Shown here: positions 9,201 through 15,382 of the stretch, piece by piece | Numbering within the stretch: position 1 is the first letter of the stretch | Layout of the letters: each line of letters begins with the position of its first letter | Origin: Euryarchaeota archaeon UBA623 | GTDB lineage: Archaea > Thermoplasmatota > Poseidoniia > Poseidoniales > Thalassarchaeaceae | Assembly (NCBI GenBank): GCA_002505325.1 | Contig: DAUV01000027.1 | Span: 6,520-34,453 of the forward strand | DNA length: 27,934 nucleotides | Direction of reading: 5' to 3' | Position numbers and translations under genes: made by a program | Notes under the pieces: generated by a model | The model's database searches: none | Told to the model about the DNA's origin: nothing | Seen by the model: only the letters and a program-made list of their open reading frames with translations

Positions 9201-9341
9201 AGCGAAGCCCCCGCGAGCGCTGTCAAAGGACTCTTTGAGGGGCTTGAGTTTCTCAAAGAAGCCGTCCCAAAAAGCAGCCTCGTCATCACGACCTTCTCCA
9301 TCTCTGATGGAGTACTTGTCCTCCGGCTCAACTCGCGCCAC
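6237..9341 (-). CDS. RND/MMPL-family membrane transporter with two large extracellular domains
   Basis: Large RND-superfamily protein of the MMPL/sterol-sensing type, about 1034 residues from this start. It has the duplicated plan: one membrane segment (residues about 91-104), a large ectodomain, a five- or six-helix bundle, then the same again. The bundles carry GLGVDYALH (about 459-467) and FGIGVDDSIH (about 915-924), the RND transmembrane segment 4/10 proton-relay motifs. Ectodomain 1 has an acidic loop DTNNDGIWD and four cysteines, two of them in CQLCH. Ectodomain 2 also has four cysteines. An even count outside the membrane suggests disulfides. Substrate is unknown; lipids or hydrophobic molecules are typical. 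I chose GTG 9341 because GGAGG stands 9 bases before it and the reading frame becomes typical coding sequence from there. Longer frames would run into the divergent DsbA-like gene. ATG 9170 is the fallback. Confidence 0.9.
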   Translation of the reverse strand: MARVEPEDKYSIRDGEGRDDEAAFWDGFFEKLKPLKESFDSARGGFAGSFVGEGLDTMAQLIDDVSDAAEATTRRTVELTYSSILRSPASIVVLLLLVTTVIGRDAMEFEHQINGDVEIYLPDGADSTILLQQVREQWSTDIFILYVQTDNAVDDSSYRGTENITSVEILKQISWIEGDDQNRGIGGYQSGLDYNKEDRGGIDGVVWIISPAQIIKEANSSNYRFNCAMEKYALPTGDNEDCAVSSLNPYEGYSIPEGAGAQERIDRFVEDAEPLLSNFVRDTNNDGIWDTGVVIMGLKFDMSETDITSRPDPKGSTEENPDGILRDHKAFIKHSQQLIYEESNPVDCQLCHRVYDTPTSTMDEFTSTDNRKAITITGLTPVVHDISDAIYIELVDRMLPISIVLVSLAMLLLHRNPKVIIICGAPIMMSLAITFGITVIADIMLTPMIISVGPILVGLGVDYALHLTNRIEENRIELIEERLEMAWSAQRDGFQTEDIDPWDPHISLTATVRAVLTTGHAIFLSALTTIIGFSVLRWPSLVPIEPMRTVGTTLLLGISTTFVLSMLMVPALVQLLRYRKSRSKAFDKLWESIGEIPVKATVIVLIVTLLLTLSGARILEEQLGQGISGAADEVPPGLESYETLREYSYVFDGGQTNMFIVDATQRGAQNDTAPIRDLPILDAIDIMQVNKIDQVANTSTVSLVTILKSIHVDVVIGDLELYDESLWEILHDECWDESTNPLRPDCWAYVVTSREDMVNVAFDTLSPEIRSMLMNADQGSGETKTLVYVNQPYLNLADAGSLRDAIDGFLMGVGCGGSAWTCQGLGLDQTFNSLLTGGLPVSIDVNDGVHEAQSETTIATMLILLIAMTFLFRSPRLALFTMIAVGVVVVWQPLLMRSGGVNVNFFTAMVGTIVFGIGVDDSIHIVDRIKDEGETPAGIVKSVARTGQTIFETTATTCAGLSAGLFVAIPGLQNFFVLMMLLLILALLTSSILLPAMIVAYHEFGHRIARGESWLDYGQSGVLSEEAVLEAVIE

Positions 9342-9350
9342 GGGATGGGG

Positions 9351-9355
9351 CCTCC
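9351..9355 (-). promoter_or_regulatory. Shine-Dalgarno site that decides the RND start
   Basis: GGAGG on the - strand lies 9 bases upstream of the GTG at 9341. It favours that start over the ATG at 9170 and over any start inside the divergent gene. Confidence 0.5.
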
Positions 9356-9513
9356 ACCGGAGCCAAATGAAGCGTTCGCATCGGCTCCGTGTGGGAGACG
9401 TGTTACGGATGGGAATAGGAATTTTGGAACTGCCTGGCCGTGTTACAGCTTGCTTGTCGTCAGTCAGAGACCATCGAATCCCTGAAAGTGGATGAGCAAC
9501 CCGGAAGGGATAC

Positions 9514-10191
9514 ATGGCTAGGAGAAGGAAGGTGGCCGCCCCCAAGGGCAGAGATGACGATGTCAGGTTGATGGCGGCTCTAGTGACATTCGGAGTTACT
9601 AGCATGATTTTGATGGCAGTGATGCTTCTGGCACCTGTGGTCAAGGTCGGCCCTTCGGAGGGTGAGTTGGCTCCCGACTTCTCAGCCCAGGCTTACAGCG
9701 GAGGAGAGTGGGGGGACTTCCGTCTATCTGATTTGTTCAACAAGAGTTGGACACCGGGTGGAGATGGTGATTGGATAGTTGTGCAGTACATCGATACTGA
9801 TTGCCCGTACTGCTGGAGCGAAGGTGAGATGATGAGCCAGTTACACTCGCAATGGAATCAGAAAGTAACCTTCGTCACCATCGTGGTTGAACTCGGGATC
9901 CAGGGTCACGACAGCAGCAGAGAGGAAGTGGAAGCTTTCAGGGACAAGACTCCATACGACGGCTGTATAACTAACTCAAACTGCGCGGATAGACCGGGGA
10001 ATCCGCATTCGTGGACCTATATCGACGACCTGAATGCGAAGACAAGTGGGGACTGGGAATTGCCTGGAACGCCTTTCGCCGCACTGCTACAACCTGATGG
10101 AATAGTGGCTTGGAATCCGCAACAGTCGGGTAACCACCCTGAGGGAGAAGAGATGGAAGGCGCTCTGCTGCGCTTGGTGGGTGGTTCTTGA
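9514..10191 (+). CDS. Membrane-anchored thioredoxin-fold oxidoreductase (DsbA/TlpA-like)
   Basis: A basic N-terminus is followed by one membrane segment (about 18-43), then an extracytoplasmic thioredoxin-fold domain. It holds the active site CPYC (97-100) after the strand VVQYIDTD, and the cis-proline loop GTPF (Pro187). A second cysteine pair, Cys151 and Cys157, could form a structural or relay disulfide. The likely job is to oxidise or shuffle disulfides in exported proteins. The next gene, VKOR, starts inside this gene's stop codon (TGATG), so the two are translationally coupled and probably form a DsbA-DsbB-like pair in which VKOR reoxidises this protein. CPYC is also compatible with a reductase, so the direction is an inference from the VKOR neighbour. 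The weak purine run GGAAGGG lies 5 bases before the ATG. Confidence 0.9.
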   Translation: MARRRKVAAPKGRDDDVRLMAALVTFGVTSMILMAVMLLAPVVKVGPSEGELAPDFSAQAYSGGEWGDFRLSDLFNKSWTPGGDGDWIVVQYIDTDCPYCWSEGEMMSQLHSQWNQKVTFVTIVVELGIQGHDSSREEVEAFRDKTPYDGCITNSNCADRPGNPHSWTYIDDLNAKTSGDWELPGTPFAALLQPDGIVAWNPQQSGNHPEGEEMEGALLRLVGGS

Positions 10192-10757
10192 TGGCTCTCG
10201 ACACCCCCCTGATGGTATTCATCGCTGGACTGGTGATTGCCTCGGTTCTCGCCCTGCAAGCTAGGTCGAAGAATGGTGAAGACGGCACTAAAGCGATGAT
10301 CCATTCAGGATTGGCATTCTCAGTAATTGGACTGATGTCATCGGGTTGGACCTACGCCATCCACAATTCACTGCTCGATTCAGGCGAGAGCAGTATGTGC
10401 GCCTCCGAGGGTCTCGTCCAGTGTGGTTCGGTGATTGGTGACCCGGAATGGAATAATCTCTTCGGCGTCCCATGGGGAATCACTGGCCTACTCTCCTTCA
10501 GCTTGCTGTTCTTCCTCTTCCTGTCACTACGAATGGACATGCATGCAAAGTGGGCAGAGTCATTCACTTCCTACTCTTTGCTGGCCGGGCTCGCTGGTTT
10601 GCCCTTCGTCGCCTTCCTAATTTTCGTTGAGTTGACTCAGGTCGAAGGCGCCCCTCACATTTGCCCATTCTGTACAGTCGCTCACTTGTCCCTGATAGGG
10701 TTCCTCGCTGCTGCCTACGCACTGAGGGGGCGCAAACAGAGCGGCATGTGGGCCTGA
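10191..10757 (+). CDS. Vitamin K epoxide reductase family protein (VKOR), disulfide-generating
   Basis: Integral membrane quinone-linked oxidase that would pass electrons from its thioredoxin-like partner to a quinone, so renewing the partner's disulfide. The 188 residues hold about four to five hydrophobic segments. The loop cysteines Cys70 and Cys78 have the same spacing as the VKOR Cys43/Cys51 pair. FGVPWGI follows, and the catalytic CPFC is at 158-161 in the last helices. I took the ATG at 10191, which overlaps the preceding stop by one base (TGATG). A TTG at 10188 would add one residue. Immediate coupling to a CPYC thioredoxin-fold gene is the classic arrangement for this family in organisms lacking DsbB. 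Confidence 0.93.
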   Translation: MALDTPLMVFIAGLVIASVLALQARSKNGEDGTKAMIHSGLAFSVIGLMSSGWTYAIHNSLLDSGESSMCASEGLVQCGSVIGDPEWNNLFGVPWGITGLLSFSLLFFLFLSLRMDMHAKWAESFTSYSLLAGLAGLPFVAFLIFVELTQVEGAPHICPFCTVAHLSLIGFLAAAYALRGRKQSGMWA

Positions 10758-10812
10758 TTTGCCGGCGACGGCAACCCGATGGACTCAAGGCTGACCCTAG
10801 GGTCGTGCGGCC

Positions 10813-11754
10813 ATGGAACTGGTTACTGGAGGCGCGGGGTTCATCGGTTCCCACCTAGTTGACTCGTTGGTCGCTAAGGGTAAGCAGGTTCGCGTACTCG
10901 ACAACTTCAGCAGTGGGCGTGAGGAGTTTCTCTCTCATCACATTGGCTCAGGCAAGGTGGAAGTCATGAGAGGGGATTTACTCAATTTAGAATCTGTGAG
11001 GTTGGCCATGGAGGGCGTGGACACGGTCCATCACATGGCAGCAAACCCTGACATCAGGCTGGGCATCTCTGTAACCGATACTGACCTCAGACAAGGCACG
11101 ATAGCAACTTACAATGTACTAGAGTCAATGCGTATGGAGGGAGTGAGTAGGATTTCATTCTCTTCGTCCTCGGCAGTGTACGGAGAGGCTTCCCAGATGC
11201 CGACGCCCGAGACATACGGTCCAATAAAACCAATTTCACTCTACGGGGCTTCCAAACTCGCCTCAGAAGCCCTAATTACTGCTTGGTGCGGCACCTTTGG
11301 CGCGAAGTCATGGATACACAGGTTCGCCAACATCGTCGGCCCCAGAGGAACTCATGGCGTCATTTACGACTTCGTGCACAAGCTCAAGTCCGATCCTTCT
11401 CGACTGGAGGTCCTAGGGGACGGGCAGCAAGAAAAGTCGTACATGTCAGCTGAGGACTGCGTCGGCGCCATGCTACACTTAGTTGACGGCGTCGATGCTG
11501 ATGTCAACCTGTACAATCTTGGTACTGGAGACACATGCTCGGTTGGTAGAATCGCAGAGATTGTGGTTGAGGAGAGCGGATTGGAAGGAGTCTCAATCGA
11601 ATACACCGGAGGAGATCGTGGCTGGGCTGGCGATGTTCCGAAGACCTCCCTTGATGTCGAGTTTCTGTTTTCCACCGGATTCTCACCTGGGATGCAATCG
11701 GAGCAGGCCATCAGATACACTGCTCAGGCTCTGATAGACGAGATTGGCCTGTGA
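10813..11754 (+). CDS. NAD-dependent sugar-nucleotide epimerase/dehydratase (extended SDR)
   Basis: An extended short-chain dehydrogenase of the GalE/UDP-glucose 4-epimerase type, 313 residues. The Rossmann loop GGAGFIG is at residues 6-12. An Asp (VLDN, about 30) ends beta-2 and indicates NAD. Catalytic SLYGASK gives Tyr144 and Lys148, with the supporting Ser run at 117-120 (FSSSSAVYG). FANIVGPRGTHGV and the substrate loop are typical of the GalE group. It probably makes a nucleotide sugar for surface glycans or glycoproteins. The exact substrate cannot be read from the sequence. It lies 55 bases after VKOR on the same strand. The next ORF's frame opens at the overlapping GTG 11751, but that gene more likely starts at 11805. 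Confidence 0.9.
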   Translation: MELVTGGAGFIGSHLVDSLVAKGKQVRVLDNFSSGREEFLSHHIGSGKVEVMRGDLLNLESVRLAMEGVDTVHHMAANPDIRLGISVTDTDLRQGTIATYNVLESMRMEGVSRISFSSSSAVYGEASQMPTPETYGPIKPISLYGASKLASEALITAWCGTFGAKSWIHRFANIVGPRGTHGVIYDFVHKLKSDPSRLEVLGDGQQEKSYMSAEDCVGAMLHLVDGVDADVNLYNLGTGDTCSVGRIAEIVVEESGLEGVSIEYTGGDRGWAGDVPKTSLDVEFLFSTGFSPGMQSEQAIRYTAQALIDEIGL

Positions 11755-11804
11755 GCACTTGGCCGGCGAGCCCCATTCATAACCCCGTGACCCGAGGACT
11801 CAGT

Positions 11805-12554
11805 ATGAGCAAGCGCTGGTATCAAGACAACAGGCGCGATGCTTGGAGGAGGATAGCGCGTTCCAAGGGGTATCGCACGCGTTCAGCGTACAAGCTAAAG
11901 CAAATCCAAGAGCGTTTCGGCATCATCCGTAGGGGAGATGCGGTGCTCGATGTAGGGTGCCATCCCGGAGGATGGGTTCAGGTAGCCGTCGAAGAGGCTG
12001 GAGAGGAAGGGTTGGTAATCGGAGTGGACTTGCTGGCGACATCTCCAGTCGATGGCGCTAGCATCATCATCGGCGACATCTCTGAGGAAGATACGATTAC
12101 ACGGATAAACCAGACTCTGGGTGAGCGTGAACTGAACGTCGTGGTCAGTGACATCTCCCCCAATCTGACTGGACGATACGACACTGATCAAACAATCTCA
12201 CTTGAGCTTTCGACTCTAGTTCTCGATGCGGCAATGGAGTTCATCCCTCCCGGTGGTAGCTTCGTCACGAAGATTTTCCAAGGCACGGGCATTGAGGGCC
12301 TAGTCACCGCCGCTAGGGATCGCTTCTCCAACGTCCAGAGATACTCCCCCACCGCAAGTCGGAGTGCGTCTTCGGAGACCTATCTAATCTGTCAGAACAG
12401 ACTTCCTCAGCCCAAGGGGGGGGCACGGGGGAAGAGTGCATCGGAACAGGTGCATAATCACTTGTCAGAACTGGGGATTGTTGTTGAAGAGGAGTCTGAC
12501 GAGGTGGAATCGAAGGTCGGTTTCCACCTCATTAAGAAGCGTGAGGAAGAGTAA
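11805..12554 (+). CDS. rlmE: RlmE/FtsJ-type 2'-O-ribose rRNA methyltransferase
   Basis: SAM-dependent methyltransferase of the FtsJ/RrmJ family, which methylates the 2'-OH of a uridine in the 23S rRNA A-loop. The K-D-K-E catalytic tetrad is Lys30, Asp116, Lys156 and Glu191, each exactly 8 below the E. coli residues 38, 124, 164 and 199. The SAM-binding loop is DVGCHPGGW (49-57), with VIGVDL after it. About 40 residues at the C-terminus extend beyond the E. coli protein and are acidic. I chose the ATG at 11805 (249 residues), since it begins at the conserved SKRWYQDN and GAGGA lies a few bases upstream. An upstream GTG at 11751 would overlap the epimerase stop and add 18 unconserved residues. 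A TRAM domain, found in some archaeal versions, is not visible. Confidence 0.93.
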   Translation: MSKRWYQDNRRDAWRRIARSKGYRTRSAYKLKQIQERFGIIRRGDAVLDVGCHPGGWVQVAVEEAGEEGLVIGVDLLATSPVDGASIIIGDISEEDTITRINQTLGERELNVVVSDISPNLTGRYDTDQTISLELSTLVLDAAMEFIPPGGSFVTKIFQGTGIEGLVTAARDRFSNVQRYSPTASRSASSETYLICQNRLPQPKGGARGKSASEQVHNHLSELGIVVEEESDEVESKVGFHLIKKREEE

Positions 12555-12561
12555 TCTGAAA

Positions 12562-13014
12562 TCACTCTGAATCCCGATCGTATGGCTCTATATTCTGCCA
12601 CTCGGATGCGTCCGAACGGGAGACGACTGCGTGTACCCATTCGGAATTTGAGCGGTTGAAAACCTCGTGTGGTAGGCCCGGTTCGATGTAGAACATATCG
12701 CCCGCGCTGTGCACCACAGACTTCCTACAACCCGGACCAAACTCGTGACGAACACTGCCCTGCAGGAGATAGACCATAACATCGAAACCAACGTGGATAT
12801 GGGCTTTGGCGATCCCCCCTGGAGGGATGTATGCACGATTCATCGACAGCCCAGTAGAAGGGGTGTTTTTACCGGACAAGCCCGGTGCATATTCGATATT
12901 GTTCCAACCTCTAACTTTCTCCAATTGCCTGAGGCTCCATATCCCACCTTCGTCAGTCACGTATCTACTCAAATTCTCTTGCTCTCCTGTCAGGCTAATC
13001 TCTTCCTCACCCAT
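12562..13014 (-). CDS. Small cupin-domain protein
   Basis: A single-domain cupin of 150 residues. Motif 1 is AHIHVGFDVMVYLLQG (His72 and His74 as metal ligands; the usual Glu appears as Asp78). Motif 2 is GDMFYIEPGLPHEVFN (His116, Asn120). These indicate a metal-binding beta-barrel, which in small stand-alone cupins may be an isomerase, a dioxygenase or a small-molecule sensor. No specific reaction can be assigned. The N-terminal 40 residues contain IWSLRQLEKVRGWNN, perhaps part of dimer contacts. It converges with the RlmE gene (8 bases between stops) and diverges from the zinc-ribbon/aEF-1-beta operon, so it is its own transcription unit. Confidence 0.85.
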   Translation of the reverse strand: MGEEEISLTGEQENLSRYVTDEGGIWSLRQLEKVRGWNNIEYAPGLSGKNTPSTGLSMNRAYIPPGGIAKAHIHVGFDVMVYLLQGSVRHEFGPGCRKSVVHSAGDMFYIEPGLPHEVFNRSNSEWVHAVVSRSDASEWQNIEPYDRDSE

Positions 13015-13154
13015 ACTATCAAAGAACGGAGAGCGGCAATCTGATTTGAAATATCCTCAACACTTTAATCGGACCACTGCAAGGATGTTATCGCTACTTC
13101 TCTCGGTCAACGCTAAAAGGGGAGTGCAGTTCGCCGCGTCACCGAGGAACGGCA

Positions 13155-13322
13155 ATGTCAGGAAGAGCAGACTTCTGTGCATCATCCGGACTGCCCTTAG
13201 TTGACAAGAGGAGTACTGCATTCCCTTGTCCCGAATGCGGTCACTCGATTGGTCGCAGCGAGCAGAGCAGGGTGCAGGCTGTCAAGTACGTATGTCCTGA
13301 GTGCAGGTTCGAAGGACCCTGA
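13155..13322 (+). CDS. Small zinc-ribbon protein (HVO_2753-like), partner of aEF-1-beta
   Basis: A 55-residue ORF. Two intact knuckles are visible: CPECG (Cys25, Cys28) and CPEC (Cys47, Cys50), followed by the typical ending RFEGP. This matches the small archaeal zinc-finger family next to the elongation factor 1-beta gene, for which Haloferax HVO_2753 is the known example. Family members normally carry four CxxC-type knuckles. Here the first is reduced to a lone Cys8 (CASSG) and the third is missing, leaving one zinc site. The ef1b start follows 15 bases later behind a strong ribosome site, so the two are one operon. Molecular role is not established; its position suggests a link to translation. 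Confidence 0.85.
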   Translation: MSGRADFCASSGLPLVDKRSTAFPCPECGHSIGRSEQSRVQAVKYVCPECRFEGP

Positions 13323-13326
13323 TTGA

Positions 13327-13333
13327 GAGGTGA
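13327..13333 (+). promoter_or_regulatory. Strong Shine-Dalgarno site for aEF-1-beta
   Basis: GAGGTGA stands 4 bases before the ATG at 13338. It shows that this organism uses anti-SD pairing for genes inside operons. The same GGTGA-plus-4 arrangement recurs before the TTG of truD. Confidence 0.8.
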
Positions 13334-13337
13334 GTAA

Positions 13338-13604
13338 ATGGGGCATGTCGTTGTGAAGTACAAGGTCACTATAGATCAGCCCGAAGAGGGAGCTCCCGAT
13401 TACAACGGAATAGCCGAGCAAATTGACGGTTTTGAAGAGGTCCAGGCCGTAGAGGTCAAGCCACTGGCCTTTGGAATGATGTTTATCGAGGTCCAAGTGG
13501 TCCTCGGAGAAGGAGAGGGTATTGTCGACGGCTTCGAAAACAGAGTCAGAGAAATCAATCCACTAGTGGGCCAGATAGAGGCTCTTGAGATGGGTCGCCT
13601 CTGA
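13338..13604 (+). CDS. ef1b: Translation elongation factor aEF-1-beta
   Basis: The guanine nucleotide exchange factor that recharges EF-1-alpha with GTP. The 88-residue length and ferredoxin-like fold are standard. Diagnostic segments are VVVKYKVTIDQPE at the start, the exchange-loop motif VEVKPLAFGMMFIEVQVV in the middle, and the C-terminal VGQIEALEMGRL. It is the second gene of an operon with the small zinc-ribbon protein. It ends one base before the stop of the convergent truD gene, so the two genes share almost no intergenic space. Confidence 0.96.
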   Translation: MGHVVVKYKVTIDQPEEGAPDYNGIAEQIDGFEEVQAVEVKPLAFGMMFIEVQVVLGEGEGIVDGFENRVREINPLVGQIEALEMGRL

Positions 13605-13605
13605 T

Positions 13606-15003
13606 TCAATAGTGGTCCAATGGGGACTTCATCAGTTCCCGCATGAGCACTGTGGCATAGGTTCCTGGCGGCAATTCGAACCTCATCCTGAGGCTGGCTC
13701 CGTCAGGGTGCCACAGGTCTCCCTTACTCGGACCCATCTCCCACTTTTCCGAGGCTGAAGAGTCTGAGAGTTCGGGGGCCTCCTCAACCGAGAACGAACG
13801 GAAGGGCACTGCGAGCGGCCTACGTGTCCCCGAGGAGGTTAGACGAGGAATTCTCGGAACGTTCCAATCCGCATCCGCCAAGTTGGTGTCCTTGAGCGCT
13901 TGGTGCTCAATTTCTCCGGGCTGGTCCTGTGCGAAGATTGTATCTCCCCCGGGTAGAGGTCCTGTCACCGCTAGTCTGCCCAGTCTGCAGTTGCGTCGGC
14001 ACCTCTCTAGATTTGACTCGCTGACTAAGGCCATCTTGGAAACGTCGATTCGGCCGTTTGGTTTCATCGGGGCAACCAAATCACCCAACTCAGGATCTAC
14101 GAGTGAGAGTCCTGATGCCAGACGTCCGGCTAGTGCATAATTGAAGGTAAGCGACTGTAGAGAGTGTATGGTCAAAAGCTGCAAGGAGTGAGGTAGGCTC
14201 TTGTAAGCGCCGAGCCAATTCTCGGAATCTTTTACCAACCTCTCAAGTATGCCCCTTTCGTAGCCCAAGTGACGGGGGATAATCTCCAAGCAGCTTTGGG
14301 GTTCCTCGGTCTCGCGCCACATGGTTCTGAAAGCTGCTACATCCTCGGTCGAATTGTGCCCTGCCATCCCTAGATACAAGTCGCAAGCCCTCTTGTAGTC
14401 GTTCTCGATTACTGCCCTCCCTACTTCTGGAGTGACTGGCCTAGTAGCGCCAAACCTCTGCGGGCCGATCCAATTAGGGAACGCATCGGCCCCCATCCTC
14501 TCGGACATGCTCGACTGCATCACTCTGACTCTCCTCATGGCCTCCTTTCCATCAATCGGACTGCCGTCCGAATTGCAACATCCTCTGACAGTGATAGTGA
14601 ATCTGTTTCCGTCGTGGTCACTCATTCCTATCTTCTGGTGGGTCCTGCCAAGAATCTCGATTGTCGAGTCGGCAATATTAACCCGTTCCACTTTGGACTG
14701 ATGGGCATCGATGACTAGGATTTGTGTCGTCACGGCTCGTTTGTCTTTCATTCCAGAGGAGAATACTCTCTTCCGACTGATTTGACAGGCCTTGGCCAGA
14801 CGATTGAGGTATCGATTGGTCTCCCAGTTGTTCAGAGTAACTCGCACGACCGTGAACCTGCCCTTAGGATCGAGCGCTGGTATTTGAGAGACTTCTTCGA
14901 CTCTGAAATCCTCCACTCTAACCTTCAGTATGCCGCCAGTTCCCTCTCCTTCCGCGGACCAGCCTGTCAGTCCCAGATGCTCCTCCACAGAGTCGGCGGT
15001 CAA
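13606..15003 (-). CDS. truD: tRNA pseudouridine synthase TruD
   Basis: TruD-family enzyme that converts U13 of tRNAs to pseudouridine, 465 residues from this start. The catalytic motif FSSGMKDKRAVTTQ contains the nucleophile Asp87. NWIGPQRFGATRPVT is the second family signature, and the large central insertion (TRUD domain) is present. I chose a TTG at 15003 because GGCGGTGAGG is directly upstream and the start falls 13 bases after the rpoL stop. The open frame continues to 15123, but that stretch lies inside rpoL and does not resemble TruD. It follows rpoL in a two-gene - strand unit and converges with aEF-1-beta. Confidence 0.93.
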   Translation of the reverse strand: MTADSVEEHLGLTGWSAEGEGTGGILKVRVEDFRVEEVSQIPALDPKGRFTVVRVTLNNWETNRYLNRLAKACQISRKRVFSSGMKDKRAVTTQILVIDAHQSKVERVNIADSTIEILGRTHQKIGMSDHDGNRFTITVRGCCNSDGSPIDGKEAMRRVRVMQSSMSERMGADAFPNWIGPQRFGATRPVTPEVGRAVIENDYKRACDLYLGMAGHNSTEDVAAFRTMWRETEEPQSCLEIIPRHLGYERGILERLVKDSENWLGAYKSLPHSLQLLTIHSLQSLTFNYALAGRLASGLSLVDPELGDLVAPMKPNGRIDVSKMALVSESNLERCRRNCRLGRLAVTGPLPGGDTIFAQDQPGEIEHQALKDTNLADADWNVPRIPRLTSSGTRRPLAVPFRSFSVEEAPELSDSSASEKWEMGPSKGDLWHPDGASLRMRFELPPGTYATVLMRELMKSPLDHY

Positions 15004-15005
15004 AT

Positions 15006-15012
15006 CCTCACC
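15006..15012 (-). promoter_or_regulatory. Ribosome-binding site selecting a TTG start for truD
   Basis: GGTGAGG on the - strand sits 2 bases before the TTG at 15003; counted from GGTGA the gap is 4 bases, as for aEF-1-beta. It begins 4 bases after the rpoL stop codon, which suggests coupled translation of rpoL and truD. Confidence 0.55.
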
Positions 15013-15016
15013 GCCT

Positions 15017-15274
15017 TCACAGCTTGAGCTTAGAGAGATCCTTTGAGATACCAGAACACAGGCTCTTGAACACCTTCTCAGCACTCTTGCCCTTGACGGC
15101 CCTGAGATACAGTTCCGGTTCATCTAGGTCGGGGTGGTTCTGGAAGTAGTTCGCGTACTCGACGTCCTTGCTGCTGTTGAGTCTGGAGCGAAACAACTGC
15201 AGAGTAGTGTGACTCTCCCCTACCATTCGCAGCCTAAGTTCGCGACCTTCATTCAGTAGTACCTTGATTGGCAT
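15017..15274 (-). CDS. rpoL: DNA-directed RNA polymerase subunit Rpo11 (L)
   Basis: Small assembly subunit that pairs with Rpo3 to form the platform of archaeal RNA polymerase. The 85-residue length is normal. The family core is clear: GESHTTLQLFRSRLNSS corresponds to the conserved GExHTLxNLLR helix, followed by VEYANYFQNHPDLDEPELYLR, which matches the Y-x-x-x-HP-L-x-x-P-x-L-x-I/L-R strand region. A bacterial genome would not contain it, so it is one of the firmest indications that the window is archaeal. It is first in a - strand unit with truD and diverges from the second RND gene. Confidence 0.95.
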   Translation of the reverse strand: MPIKVLLNEGRELRLRMVGESHTTLQLFRSRLNSSKDVEYANYFQNHPDLDEPELYLRAVKGKSAEKVFKSLCSGISKDLSKLKL

Positions 15275-15353
15275 GACAGCCGCCCGACCGGCCCTTCCCT
15301 TTTGAGGGCTTTCATACTCATGTTGGACCCCCTAGGGTCCAAGCAGAGCCTAA

Positions 15354-15360
15354 GTTATAC
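15354..15360 (+). promoter_or_regulatory. TATA-box promoter of the second RND gene
   Basis: GTTATAC begins 29 bases before the ATG at 15383. With the usual archaeal TATA-to-start distance, transcription would begin at or next to that ATG, giving a leaderless mRNA. It also excludes the in-frame TTG at 15302 and ATG at 15320, which lie upstream of the predicted start. Confidence 0.6.
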
Positions 15361-15382
15361 ATGGGGTGGTTTTGGCCGCAAC

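Noticed and set aside
13086..13204. A 39-codon ORF (MLSLLLSVNAKRG...) just before the zinc-ribbon gene
   Set aside because: It overlaps the zinc-ribbon frame in another phase and has no matching upstream signal at the right distance. The zinc-ribbon ORF explains the interval better.
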